This document shows, in pieces, positions 19,728 to 19,753 of a stretch of DNA of 19,753 nt (position 1 is the first letter of the stretch; the number at the start of each line of letters is the position of its first letter). The translations under genes were made by a program, and so were the position numbers. Origin of the DNA: Oehlia diaphana (taxonomy: Eukaryota > Glomeromycota > Glomeromycetes > Glomerales > Glomeraceae). The notes below the pieces were generated by a model that made no database searches, was not told the DNA's origin, and saw nothing but the letters and a program-made list of their open reading frames with translations. Location of the stretch: positions 30,507 to 50,259 of the forward strand of contig QZLH01000719.1 in NCBI GenBank assembly GCA_003833135.1, read 5' to 3'.

Positions 19728-19753
19728 TATGTTATCGTACGGCTAATGCAGAT

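Overview
The window looks like nuclear DNA of an arbuscular mycorrhizal fungus, most likely Rhizophagus or a close relative (Glomeromycotina). Reasons: the DNA is extremely AT-rich, with many homopolymer runs and microsatellites. Genes are broken by short GT-AG introns of about 70-120 bases. The kinase relic near the left end carries the N-terminal region, kinase core and micro-exon tail that I associate with the very large protein-kinase family of Rhizophagus irregularis. This assignment comes from family recognition, not from a database search.

Layout. (1) 1-791: AT-rich intergenic DNA that opens with a GTATAC-rich palindromic repeat. (2) 792-2783, plus strand: a decayed protein-kinase gene. 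Its core motifs are still readable, but it has several stops, several frameshifts and an apparent loss of the glycine-rich loop; a string of tiny C-terminal exons follows. (3) 2784-8440: more than 5 kb of mostly non-coding DNA. It holds a GTCC/GGAC foldback repeat (3760-3942), a 292-bp element with perfect 17-bp terminal inverted repeats (4090-4381), an unrecognised decayed coding stretch (4842-5478) and a short minus-strand ORF (6827-7015). (4) 8519-18107, plus strand: the main gene, which I reconstruct as 11 exons. Joined, they give 8,700 nt with no internal stop, encoding 2,899 residues. (5) 18108-18948: 3' flank. (6) 18949-19611, minus strand: the micro-exon tail of a second kinase gene, matching the tail in region 2. 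Its body is beyond, or cut off by, a near-perfect 79-bp hairpin (19649-19727) close to the right edge.

The main gene encodes a sacsin-like protein with two Hsp90-type ATP-binding modules (sacsin repeats) and a C-terminal BTB/POZ domain. BTB domains commonly dimerise and recruit Cullin-3, so the fusion suggests an ATP-driven chaperone-like machine that could pass clients to a ubiquitin ligase. That is inference. Exons 3, 6 and 8 (51, 39 and 69 nt) are all phase 0 on both sides, so each could be skipped without a frameshift. Exon 6 carries the catalytic glutamate of the second ATPase module, so splicing could in principle switch that module off.

The two kinase tails lie on opposite strands on either side of the sacsin gene. 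This mosaic of gene-family copies, pseudogenes and foldback repeats fits a fast-turnover accessory region.
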